Source: Flavobacteriaceae bacterium
GTDB lineage: Bacteria > Bacteroidota > Bacteroidia > Flavobacteriales > Flavobacteriaceae
Assembly: GCA_947446865.1 (NCBI GenBank)
Contig: CANFHX010000011.1
Coordinates: 1 to 64,000, forward strand
Length of the DNA: 64,000 nt
Direction: 5' to 3'
Made by a program: the position numbers and the translations under genes
The notes under the pieces: model-generated
What the model saw: only the letters and a program-made list of their open reading frames with translations
Databases searched by the model: none
What the model was told of the DNA's origin: nothing
Shown here: positions 10,037-18,999 of the stretch, piece after piece
How the letters are laid out: each line of letters opens with the position of its first letter
How positions within the stretch are numbered: position 1 is the first letter of the stretch

Positions 10037-10789
10037 ATGAAAAAAAATTTACTTTTATGTTTATCACTTGCTATTGGAAGTTTTTCCTACGCACAATTTT
10101 CAACTGGTATTGTAAATCTTACAGGTTCCACTAGAACTATTCAAATTAATACAAATACTACAACCGTTACAATGACACTTACTGGTGACAGTACGCATTG
10201 GTTAGGAGTAGGCTTTAATGGATCTACAATGGCATTAGTTACGGATATGTTTATTTGGAATGCAACTGCGAATAGGGATTATGTTGCTCCAGGCGGACAT
10301 TTTATGCCAATAGCAGATGCTTCGGGATCTCAAAGTTGGACAATTGTATCGGATACTGTTGTTGGAACTACAAGAACTGTAGTGGCAACAAGACCTTTAG
10401 TTTCTTCAGGGGATTATACTTTTTTAAATGACAATTCATCCATTTCAATTATTTTTGCTGAGGGTTCCACAACAACTTTAGGAAATCATGGAACCAATCC
10501 GCATAGTGCTCAAACCTTAACAAGAACCCAATTAGGAAACGAAAAGTTTTCTTTAGAATCTGCATCGGTTTATCCTAATCCTTCGAATGGAAATTTTACC
10601 ATAAAAACTAATTCTACATTGTCTAAAATTAATGTTTATTCCCAAACAGGCGCTTTTGTTAAAACAATTGAAGTAAGTAATGATTCTAAAGATATCGATG
10701 TAAGTATTAATGGTCTTTCATCTGGAGTATATTTATTAGAACTACAAAATAATGTTGAAAAATCATGGAAGAAAGTTGTTATTAACTAA
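10037..10789 (+). CDS. DOMON-like secreted protein with T9SS type A sorting domain
   Basis: Signal peptide; HWLGVGFNGSTMALVTDMFIW; C-term VYPNPSNGNFTIK...GVYLLEL...KKVVIN. Confidence 0.75.
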   Translation: MKKNLLLCLSLAIGSFSYAQFSTGIVNLTGSTRTIQINTNTTTVTMTLTGDSTHWLGVGFNGSTMALVTDMFIWNATANRDYVAPGGHFMPIADASGSQSWTIVSDTVVGTTRTVVATRPLVSSGDYTFLNDNSSISIIFAEGSTTTLGNHGTNPHSAQTLTRTQLGNEKFSLESASVYPNPSNGNFTIKTNSTLSKINVYSQTGAFVKTIEVSNDSKDIDVSINGLSSGVYLLELQNNVEKSWKKVVIN

Positions 10790-10826
10790 ATAAATTTGCA
10801 ATTTCATTCCGTTAAAAATAAATATT

Positions 10827-10862
10827 TTAGGAGGGTTTATTAGAGTCCTCCTAATTTTTTTT
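10827..10862 (+). terminator. Rho-independent terminator
   Basis: TTAGGAGG-N12-CCTCCTAA followed by T-run. Confidence 0.85.
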
Positions 10863-11273
10863 TTAAAAATTAAAGATTTTGAATTATTATGGAATTCGAA
10901 ATAACTATTAATAGATTTGGGCTTATTTTTTTGCTTAAACAATTCTTAATGGTTAGTTTTTGCAACAAACATACCTTCGATATTTATAATTATTATTAAT
11001 ATTAGGGGTTAAAATAGATATTTAAAACAATTAAAAGCCATTTTTTTAATTATTTAATAATTATGTAAATTTCTGATAAACATTTTTTAACTTATTGATA
11101 TTCAATTAATTATTAATAAATCTTCCTAAAACAAAATTAAGATAATATTAAGAAATTTTTCTTTGCCAAATTATCTTATACTTTATATTTGCAACGAATA
11201 ATATATAAATTATATGAATTAACGATGTCTTGTTGATTTCAATAATTATCAATTAAACAAATTGTACAATAAT

Positions 11274-11696
11274 ATGAACAAAAAAATGAAAATAGTATTA
11301 ATCATTATCGGAGCTTTAATTTTAGGTGGCGTTATAGCCGGGCCTAAGATTAAAGATTATATGGTTAATAATTTAGGAAAAAGAGATTTGCAATCGGAAG
11401 AGGCTGCTTTCACTTTGAAAACTAAAGATATTTTGGCAGAATTTACAGTAAATGAAGCTGCTGCTAACAAAAAGTATCTTGAAAAACCGGTTGTTATATC
11501 GGGTGTAATTACTTCAGTTAATGGAAAAGAAGTAATTATTGATGAAGTTGTGGTTTGTGGTTTTACAACTGCAGATGCTTCTTTAAAAGCAGGACAAGCC
11601 GTTACTGTTAAAGGTCGTGTAACAGGTTATATTAACCTAACTGATATGGGAATGGCAAGTACTGTAAATATGGATCAATGTTCAATAAATAAATAA
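11274..11696 (+). CDS. OB-fold (tRNA_anti-like) membrane-anchored/periplasmic protein
   Basis: N-terminal TM MKIVLIIIGALILGGVIAG; KKYLEKPVVISGVITSVNGKEVIID...GQAVTVKGRVTGY; track start is 11262. Confidence 0.7.
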   Translation: MNKKMKIVLIIIGALILGGVIAGPKIKDYMVNNLGKRDLQSEEAAFTLKTKDILAEFTVNEAAANKKYLEKPVVISGVITSVNGKEVIIDEVVVCGFTTADASLKAGQAVTVKGRVTGYINLTDMGMASTVNMDQCSINK

Positions 11697-11707
11697 CTAA
11701 ATTAAAA

Positions 11708-12577
11708 ATGAAATTACTAAAAATCACACTTTCAGTTTTCTTTCTTTTTTGTTTTGGCTTAGCCAATGCACAAGATGATTTGATGAACGAATTAAATGCT
11801 ACTAAATCTGACAAGAAAGAAATTTCTTCAGCAGCTTTTAAAGGATTGCAAGTTGCTAACATGCAGTCTACTAAACTTCCTGCTAAAGGAGAATTCTATT
11901 TTTTAGTTTCGCACCGTTTTGGAGATTTAACAGATGGAATTAATAACTTTTATGGTTTAGATGCTGCAACAACAAAATTTGGCGGTATTTATGGAGTTAC
12001 AAATTGGCTTTCATTAGGAGTTGCAAGAGTAAAAAACAACAAAACATTTGAATTTGCTGCAAAATATAAATTTGCTAATCAAATGGATGGTGGTTTTCCT
12101 GTAACAATTGTTGGATATAATACAATGGATATAAGAACGGATTTAAAAACGGATGCATATCCAGATTTAAAAGCAAACGATCGATATTCTTATACTTCAC
12201 AATTGATTATTTCTAGAAAATTGAATAATTCAATATCACTTCAAGTTAATTCAATATTAGTTCATAAAAATTTATATGAAGCATTAACAGATCAAAAAAA
12301 TACTTATTTAATTGGAAGTGGTGCAAGATGCAAAATTTCAAAAAGGTTAAGTGTCAATTTAGACTATGCAGCAAGATTGAATTTACCTGAATCTTATAAC
12401 TTTGTTTACCATAATCCTATAACTTTAGGTTTGGATATTGAAACAGGTGGGCATGTTTTTCAATTGGTATTATCTAATAGCCAAACAATGAATGATGTTG
12501 CATATTACACTTCCGCATCAGGAATTAAAGGTGGTAAAGGGATTTTCTTCGGATTTAACATGTATAGAGTTTTTTAA
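11708..12577 (+). CDS. DUF5777-like outer-membrane beta-barrel protein
   Basis: Signal peptide; FYFLVSHRFGDLTDGINNFYGLDAATTKFGGIYGVTNWLSLGVAR; C-terminal FGFNMYRVF. Confidence 0.72.
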   Translation: MKLLKITLSVFFLFCFGLANAQDDLMNELNATKSDKKEISSAAFKGLQVANMQSTKLPAKGEFYFLVSHRFGDLTDGINNFYGLDAATTKFGGIYGVTNWLSLGVARVKNNKTFEFAAKYKFANQMDGGFPVTIVGYNTMDIRTDLKTDAYPDLKANDRYSYTSQLIISRKLNNSISLQVNSILVHKNLYEALTDQKNTYLIGSGARCKISKRLSVNLDYAARLNLPESYNFVYHNPITLGLDIETGGHVFQLVLSNSQTMNDVAYYTSASGIKGGKGIFFGFNMYRVF

Positions 12578-12588
12578 AAAAAATAGAT

Positions 12589-13005
12589 ATGAAAAAGATA
12601 AAATTAATTACAGCAACAATAGTATTAGTAGGAATTACTTTCTTTATTTCTTGTGATTCTAGAACATTTGATGAATTGAAACCTGCGGTTCCAGCAGCTA
12701 ACGTATCTTATGCAAATGATATCGCACCTATTTTAGATGCTAAATGTGTAAGTTGCCATAAAGATTCTCAAAATACTGGAACTTTCCCAGATTTAGATAC
12801 TTACCAAAATGTTTTAGATTACCAAAATGATAATGGTTTAAATGGATATTCTAATGGTCACCAAACACCAGTTGCAGCAAGTTTGTTGTGTAGTGTTCAA
12901 GCTAGTTCTTGTACTCAAGATAGAATGCCTAAAAGTGATTCTCCTTTAACTGATGCAAGTATAACGGCTATCCAAAATTGGATAGATAATGGTTATAAAC
13001 CATAA
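12589..13005 (+). CDS. c-type cytochrome-like lipoprotein/periplasmic protein
   Basis: Lipobox-like ITFFISC; single CVSCH heme motif in YANDIAPILDAKCVSCHKDSQ; downstream DRMPKSD. Confidence 0.8.
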   Translation: MKKIKLITATIVLVGITFFISCDSRTFDELKPAVPAANVSYANDIAPILDAKCVSCHKDSQNTGTFPDLDTYQNVLDYQNDNGLNGYSNGHQTPVAASLLCSVQASSCTQDRMPKSDSPLTDASITAIQNWIDNGYKP

Positions 13006-13046
13006 TATTAAATAAACATAAAAATTAATAATTTTAAATTAAAATC

Positions 13047-13580
13047 ATGAAAAAGATTATAGTAACAATCGTATGTTTCGTTTTCTCAACAGTAATGTTT
13101 TCACAAAAAATGATGACTCGTTCTGGAGAAATTAAATTTGACGCAACCGTTCCGGGAGCAATGGATCCTGTTATTGCAACAAATAATACCGTTTCCTCTA
13201 TATTAGATAAAACTACAGGAGATTTCGTAGTGCAAGGTTTAGTAAAATCCTTCAAATTCAAATCCCCTTTAATGGAAGAGCATTTCAATGAAAACTATAT
13301 GGAAAGTGATAAATTTCCGAAAACAAGTTTCAAAGGAAAAGTTGTTGGATATGATGGAAAATCTGGTTCTTATGAAGTAGAAGGTGATTTAACTATCCAT
13401 GGAGTAGCAAACAAAGTAAAAACTAAAATGACTGTTACTGCTACTGATAGTAAAACTGCTATTGTTGGTGCTTTTGTAATTAAATTAATTGATTACAAAT
13501 TGGAAGTACCTGCTATGGCTAAGAAAACGCTTGCAGAAACAGCTAAGATTTCAATTAAAATTGAATTAGAAAATAAATAA
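13047..13580 (+). CDS. YceI-family protein
   Basis: Signal peptide; GEIKFDATVPG..., KFPKTSFKGKV, YEVEGDLTIHGVANKVK. Confidence 0.9.
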   Translation: MKKIIVTIVCFVFSTVMFSQKMMTRSGEIKFDATVPGAMDPVIATNNTVSSILDKTTGDFVVQGLVKSFKFKSPLMEEHFNENYMESDKFPKTSFKGKVVGYDGKSGSYEVEGDLTIHGVANKVKTKMTVTATDSKTAIVGAFVIKLIDYKLEVPAMAKKTLAETAKISIKIELENK

Positions 13581-13615
13581 TAATTAATCAAAAATTAAAC
13601 TAAAAAATTAATACT

Positions 13616-14434
13616 ATGAAAAAAAATTATAAACTTGTTATTATTGCATTGCTTTTTTGTTTTGCAACATCATTAAAGGCACAGACAGCTGGAACAATGA
13701 CTTTTACTTTTACAAACCCAAAACATACAACTGGTAATTACGAAACAAATGGCCGTTATGCAATGGCTGTATGGATTGAAAGTTGTGCTACTTGTGGTGC
13801 AGGAACAACTGCAGGAACTTCTACTTATGTAAGAACAAATATGCGATACTGGGGTGGTAACACAAGTGACCATTTGCCTACATGGGTTACAAAAGCAGCA
13901 TCAAGCACTACAGGAGCAACTACTGGAGCAACCCAAACCATTTTTACTGCAAGAACAGTTACTTGGAATGGAACTAATTCTGCTGGAACTACTTTGTTAG
14001 CAGATGGAAATTATAGAGTATGTATTCAAGAAACTTGGGGTCATGGTACCGCTACAGTAACTAGATATTTTCCTTTTGTTAAAGGAGCTGTTATTTACAA
14101 TAACACTACAGATGTTACTGCAGATGCTAATTTTACTAGTATAACTTTAAACTGGACTCCAACTCTTGCTAATGATACTTTTGCTAAAGGACCAGAAGTT
14201 GTAGTATATCCAAATCCATCTAAAGGAATTTTTAATTTAGATATAAAATCTCAAATTAATAATATTACTGTTGTGAGTATTTTAGGAGCTGTTGTTTATG
14301 AAGAAAACATCGATGCTAGTTCTACCGTTACTACTAAAAGTATTGATCTTTCTAGTTTTAATAATGGTGTTTACATTATTCATGTTACCGGAGATACTGG
14401 ATCTACAAGTTATGAAGTAGTATTAGATAAATAA
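13616..14434 (+). CDS. DUF2271-like protein with T9SS type A sorting domain
   Basis: AMAVWIE...TTGATTGATQT...VTWNGTNSAGTTLLADGNYRVCIQETWGHG; C-term VVVYPNPSKGIFNLDIK...GVYIIHV. Confidence 0.78.
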   Translation: MKKNYKLVIIALLFCFATSLKAQTAGTMTFTFTNPKHTTGNYETNGRYAMAVWIESCATCGAGTTAGTSTYVRTNMRYWGGNTSDHLPTWVTKAASSTTGATTGATQTIFTARTVTWNGTNSAGTTLLADGNYRVCIQETWGHGTATVTRYFPFVKGAVIYNNTTDVTADANFTSITLNWTPTLANDTFAKGPEVVVYPNPSKGIFNLDIKSQINNITVVSILGAVVYEENIDASSTVTTKSIDLSSFNNGVYIIHVTGDTGSTSYEVVLDK

Positions 14435-14454
14435 TACAATCCATTTTTATAGTT

Positions 14455-14488
14455 AAAAGGCATTCTAATTTAGAATGCCTTTTTTTCG
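14455..14488. terminator. Bidirectional terminator between convergent genes
   Basis: AAAAGGCATTCTA att TAGAATGCCTTTT followed by Ts. Confidence 0.9.
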
Positions 14489-14489
14489 T

Positions 14490-15494
14490 TTATTTAATTT
14501 CGGTAAGTAATTTTTTAAGTTTTGGAGTTTCATAAAACTTGTAATCTCCATTGGTATCCGAATAAATTAAAAACGCTTGTAATTCTTTATGTTTTTTTAG
14601 AAACGCTTTTGCTTTTTCCAATCCCATAACTAATATTCCGGTAGCGTTTGCATCAGAGGTGATGCATTCTTTAGAAATAACAGAAACACTTAAGAGATTA
14701 TTTTTAGTAGGATAGCCAGTTTTTGGGTCAATATGATGTGAATATTTTACATTATCTTCTATAGTGAATTTTCTATAGTTACCAGATGTTGCAATGGCAT
14801 ATCCATCTAGTTTAATAATCATTAGGTCTGGATTATCTTGGGTTTTAGAATCAATTGGTTTTTCAATTCCAATACTCCATTTTTCTCCATTTGGCATTAA
14901 TCCTTTTACAAATACTTCACCACCAATTTCTACTATATAGGATGTTATTTTTTTAGAATTTAAAAAAGCAGCAATAACATCTACCGAATAGCCTTGTGCA
15001 AAAGCATTAAAATCTAAAGAAACTCTAGCATCATGCTTTATTATTGTATCTCCTTTTAATTCGATTAAATTAAACCCTACAAATTTTAAAATGCTGTCTA
15101 TTATTTTAGGTTCTATTTTTTCTTTCTTACCAGGACCAAAACCCCAGGCATTTACTAATGGATAAACGGTTGGGTCAAAAGCACCATTGGTTTTTGTATA
15201 AACTTCTTTGGCTTTTTTGAAACAAGTAATGAAATAATGATCTAAAGCAACATTTTGTTGGTTGGAATTTATTCTAGATATAATAGAATTTGGATTGTAT
15301 GTGGATACCGATAAATCAAAATCATGTAAAATACTATCTATTTCATTTTTGAAAAATCGTTCTTTTTCATCTAAATAGGTAATGTGGTAAGTTGTGCCTT
15401 GTGCAAATCCTTCAACTACCATAGGATCTATTTGACAAAAGCCTTTTATTGAAATAATAAATAGAAGGAAGGTGTATTTTAGTGTTTTTTGCAT
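14490..15494 (-). CDS. apbE: FAD:protein FMN transferase (ApbE)
   Basis: GTTYHITYLDE; LDFNAFAQGYSVDVIAAFL; EIGGEVFVKG; HHIDPKTGYP. Confidence 0.93.
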   Translation of the reverse strand: MQKTLKYTFLLFIISIKGFCQIDPMVVEGFAQGTTYHITYLDEKERFFKNEIDSILHDFDLSVSTYNPNSIISRINSNQQNVALDHYFITCFKKAKEVYTKTNGAFDPTVYPLVNAWGFGPGKKEKIEPKIIDSILKFVGFNLIELKGDTIIKHDARVSLDFNAFAQGYSVDVIAAFLNSKKITSYIVEIGGEVFVKGLMPNGEKWSIGIEKPIDSKTQDNPDLMIIKLDGYAIATSGNYRKFTIEDNVKYSHHIDPKTGYPTKNNLLSVSVISKECITSDANATGILVMGLEKAKAFLKKHKELQAFLIYSDTNGDYKFYETPKLKKLLTEIK

Positions 15495-15498
15495 GATT

Positions 15499-16713
15499 TT
15501 ATTTGCAATTAATTTTCGGATATTTTAATTTATAGATTCCGCCAAGTTGTTTCGATTTGGATATGTCTTTACAGCCTTCGCTAACTTTGGAAGTTTTTAA
15601 TAATAATTTACCTCTTTTTAGATAATATTCTGGAAGGTATTCATTGATTTCAATGGCTTTATTGAGGTTTAAAAGAGCAGATTTAAAATCATTCAATTTT
15701 TCATATTCTAAAGCAATAAAATAATAAGATTTATCATTTTTAGAATCCAATAAAAGAGACTTTCTATAATCGGAAATACTTGCTTTATGTAAGTTTAATT
15801 TTCCTTTGGCGAAAGCCCTCTGTAAATAAGCAGAGGCAAATTTTGGATTTATTTTTAATGCTTCGTCAAAATTTTGAATAGCATTTTTATAATTTTTTAA
15901 ATAACAATTCAACACTCCTTTTTTATAATAAGCGCTATCGGTTTTTGTTGTGATTTCTTCTTTATTATATTTTGATAAGGCAGGTAAAAATTCTTTATAA
16001 TTCCGTTTTAAATTGCCATAATACAAATCCTCCTCTGCAGTAGAATTATAATCTATTACTTTTTCAAAATCTATAATTGCTGCTAAATAATTCTTCTGTT
16101 GGGCTTTTATCCAACCACTATAATAATAGGCTTTATCACATTTTTTATCCAATAAAATTGCTTTATTACAATAATCTAATGCTAAATTATAGTTTTTGTT
16201 TTGGGCTTTTACAAGACCTATGTCGGCATAAACCTTATAATTATCGTCTCTTTTTTTTAATGCAGATTCAAAATCGTTTAGCGCTACAGTATTTTTTTGT
16301 AAGGCAAATTCTTGAATTCCTTTAAAATAATAAGCATCCGAATTGTTAGGCTCATACTTAATTGCCTTTATATAGTCGGCTATTGCTCCTTTTCTGTCTT
16401 TAATCTTTTCTTTAGCCATAGCCCTAAAAAAATAACTGTCTGCAAAAGTTGAATCGATTGTAATTTGAATAGAATAATCGGCAATAGCACCAGTATAATC
16501 TTTCAATATATCCCTTATAAGCCCTCTGTCATTATAGGCTGCCGAATCTTTAGGATATAAAGCAATCAATTTACTTAAACACTCAATAGATCCCTTAAAA
16601 TCATTAATGTAAAATTTCTGCGAAGTGCATTCTCGCAATTCTTCTTTGGTATTTTGTCCAAATAAATTTACAAAACCGAATAGTACAATTAATAAGATAA
16701 CTAATTTCTTCAT
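15499..16713 (-). CDS. TPR-repeat protein
   Basis: Multiple TPR units, e.g. AYYFKGIQEFALQKNTVALNDFESAL, SAYLQRAFAKGKLNLHKASISDYRKSL. Confidence 0.92.
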   Translation of the reverse strand: MKKLVILLIVLFGFVNLFGQNTKEELRECTSQKFYINDFKGSIECLSKLIALYPKDSAAYNDRGLIRDILKDYTGAIADYSIQITIDSTFADSYFFRAMAKEKIKDRKGAIADYIKAIKYEPNNSDAYYFKGIQEFALQKNTVALNDFESALKKRDDNYKVYADIGLVKAQNKNYNLALDYCNKAILLDKKCDKAYYYSGWIKAQQKNYLAAIIDFEKVIDYNSTAEEDLYYGNLKRNYKEFLPALSKYNKEEITTKTDSAYYKKGVLNCYLKNYKNAIQNFDEALKINPKFASAYLQRAFAKGKLNLHKASISDYRKSLLLDSKNDKSYYFIALEYEKLNDFKSALLNLNKAIEINEYLPEYYLKRGKLLLKTSKVSEGCKDISKSKQLGGIYKLKYPKINCK

Positions 16714-16891
16714 TTAAAATAAAAAAGCATTTATAGTTACAAAAATAAAGCATTTTCCTCATTTACCCTTTTAATATCTACTTAAATTGTTTTTTACATT
16801 TAACTATACCAATTGAGCAAATTATTTGACTTTTATCATGTCGCAATCGATTTCGTTTCCTTAATTTTACATTAAATTTAAATTATGTCTT

Positions 16892-17377
16892 ATGAGTAAT
16901 TCGTATAAGCTTTCGGTTAATCAGGCTACTACTTTTGATTTTACCGAAAATGATCTAGAAAATCTAGATGCTGTAGGGGTTGGAAATGAAAATTTTCACG
17001 TACTTAAAAACAGTATTCCGTATAAAGCAGAGATTGTTTCTGCCGATTTTCTTGCCAAAAAATATACCGTAAAAGTCAACAACAACACTTATGAAGTTGC
17101 AATTACTAATCCTTTAGATTTATTAATCAAAAGTATGGGAATTGAACGTGGCAGAACCAAAGTGGTCAATGCTATTAAAGCACCCATGCCAGGATTGATT
17201 CTTGAAATTAGCGTTTCTGTTGGTCAAGAGGTTAAAGAAAACGACCCATTATTAATTTTGGAAGCGATGAAAATGGAAAACAGTTTCCTTTCTCCTCGTG
17301 ATGGAACCATAAAATCTATTGCTGTTGTCATTGGTAATGCAGTAGATAAAGGACAATTGTTGATAGAATTTGAATAG
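16892..17377 (+). CDS. Biotin/lipoyl attachment (biotin carboxyl carrier) protein
   Basis: C-term VNAIKAPMPGLILEISVSVGQEVKENDPLLILEAMKMENSF; biotinylation motif EAMKMEN. Confidence 0.92.
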   Translation: MSNSYKLSVNQATTFDFTENDLENLDAVGVGNENFHVLKNSIPYKAEIVSADFLAKKYTVKVNNNTYEVAITNPLDLLIKSMGIERGRTKVVNAIKAPMPGLILEISVSVGQEVKENDPLLILEAMKMENSFLSPRDGTIKSIAVVIGNAVDKGQLLIEFE

Positions 17378-17470
17378 AAAATAAGTTTCAAGTTTAACAA
17401 TATTAAACCTGAAACCTGAAACCTGAAACAAAAATTTAATACACGAGATTGCTTCGTGCCTCGCAAAAAC

Positions 17471-18922
17471 ATGAAAAATATAACCAAAATATTAGTTGCC
17501 AATCGCGGTGAAATTGCCATTAGAGTAATGAAAACCGCTAAGAAAATGGGCATCAAAACCGTAGCAGTATTTTCAACTGCCGATAGAAATGCACTTCACG
17601 TGAAATATGCCGACGAAGCTGTTTGTATTGGAGAGGCTCTCTCTAGCCAATCGTATTTAAGAGGAGATAAAATAATTGAAGTATGTAAAGAACTTGGCGT
17701 AGATGCAGTGCATCCAGGCTATGGTTTCTTGAGTGAAAATTCTGCTTTCGCAGAAGAATGTGAACGAAACAACATCATTTTTATCGGACCAAAATCGAAA
17801 GCGATTGAAATGATGGGAAGCAAATTAGCAGCCAAGGAAGCCGTAATGCACTACAATATTCCAATGGTTCCTGGTATTGACCACGCCATTACTGATATTG
17901 AAGAAGCTAAAAAATCGGCTAGAGAAGTTGGATTTCCAATTTTGATTAAGGCTTCTGCCGGAGGTGGTGGAAAAGGAATGCGTGTGGTAGAACGCGAAGA
18001 AGATTTTGTTTCTCAAATGGATAGAGCCATTAGCGAAGCAACTTCTGCTTTTGGAGATGGTTCGGTTTTTATTGAAAAATACGTTACCAAACCGCGTCAT
18101 ATTGAAATTCAAATCATGGCCGATAGTCATGGTAATGTTTTATATATTTTTGAAAGAGAATGTAGTATTCAACGACGACACCAAAAAGTAGTAGAAGAAG
18201 CGCCATCTTCTATTTTAACTCCAGAAAAGCGTAAAGAAATGGGAGAAGCCGCTGTAAAAGTAGCCCGAGCCTGTGATTATCTTGGAGCTGGAACGGTAGA
18301 GTTCTTGATGGACGATAAACATAATTTCTATTTCTTAGAGATGAATACGCGTTTGCAAGTAGAACATCCGGTTACCGAAATGATTTCTGGTTTAGATTTA
18401 GTTGAATTGCAAATCCGTGTAGCGCGTGGTGAGGAATTGCCAATGAAACAAGAAGATTTAGTTATACACGGTCACGCTATGGAACTTCGAGTTTATGCTG
18501 AAGATTCTATGAATGATTTCTTGCCCAATGTTGGTTTCTTAAGTACTTATAAGTTGCCTGAAGGCGAAGGAATTCGTGTAGATAATGGAATTGAAGAAGG
18601 TATGGATGTGCCAATTTATTACGATCCGATGTTGTCAAAATTGGTTACCTATGGAAAAACTCGTGAGGAAGCAATTTCTTTAATGATAAGTGCTATAGAT
18701 AATTATCATGTAGAAGGCGTTGCAACAACTTTACCGTTTGGAAAATTTGTTATGGAGCACGAAGCATTCCGTTCAGGTGATTTTGACACTGGTTTTGTAA
18801 AAGCATATTATGACGCTGAAAAACTAAAATCTAAACTAGATACCGAAGCCGAAATTGCTGCTTTATTAGCACTAAAACAATATTTAGCAGATAAAAAAGT
18901 TTTGCGATTACCGATTGAGTAA
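17471..18922 (+). CDS. accC: Acetyl/propionyl-CoA carboxylase biotin carboxylase subunit
   Basis: MKNITKILVANRGEIAIRVMKTAKKMGIK...; ATP-grasp ASAGGGGKGMR; track GTG start 17456 lies in a repeat. Confidence 0.93.
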   Translation: MKNITKILVANRGEIAIRVMKTAKKMGIKTVAVFSTADRNALHVKYADEAVCIGEALSSQSYLRGDKIIEVCKELGVDAVHPGYGFLSENSAFAEECERNNIIFIGPKSKAIEMMGSKLAAKEAVMHYNIPMVPGIDHAITDIEEAKKSAREVGFPILIKASAGGGGKGMRVVEREEDFVSQMDRAISEATSAFGDGSVFIEKYVTKPRHIEIQIMADSHGNVLYIFERECSIQRRHQKVVEEAPSSILTPEKRKEMGEAAVKVARACDYLGAGTVEFLMDDKHNFYFLEMNTRLQVEHPVTEMISGLDLVELQIRVARGEELPMKQEDLVIHGHAMELRVYAEDSMNDFLPNVGFLSTYKLPEGEGIRVDNGIEEGMDVPIYYDPMLSKLVTYGKTREEAISLMISAIDNYHVEGVATTLPFGKFVMEHEAFRSGDFDTGFVKAYYDAEKLKSKLDTEAEIAALLALKQYLADKKVLRLPIE

Positions 18923-18999
18923 AGAATTAGTATCAAGAAATAAGTATTAAGTACTAAGACTAAAACCTGAAACTTAAAACTTGAAACAAAAAAATTAAA

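Noticed and set aside
10863-11261. Long AT-rich intergenic region as possible ncRNA or gene remnant
   Set aside because: No conserved structure, motif or ORF could be recognised beyond a TATATTTG promoter element near 11190.
13034-13288. Minus-strand 84-aa ORF over YceI
   Set aside because: Antisense of a well-supported CDS.
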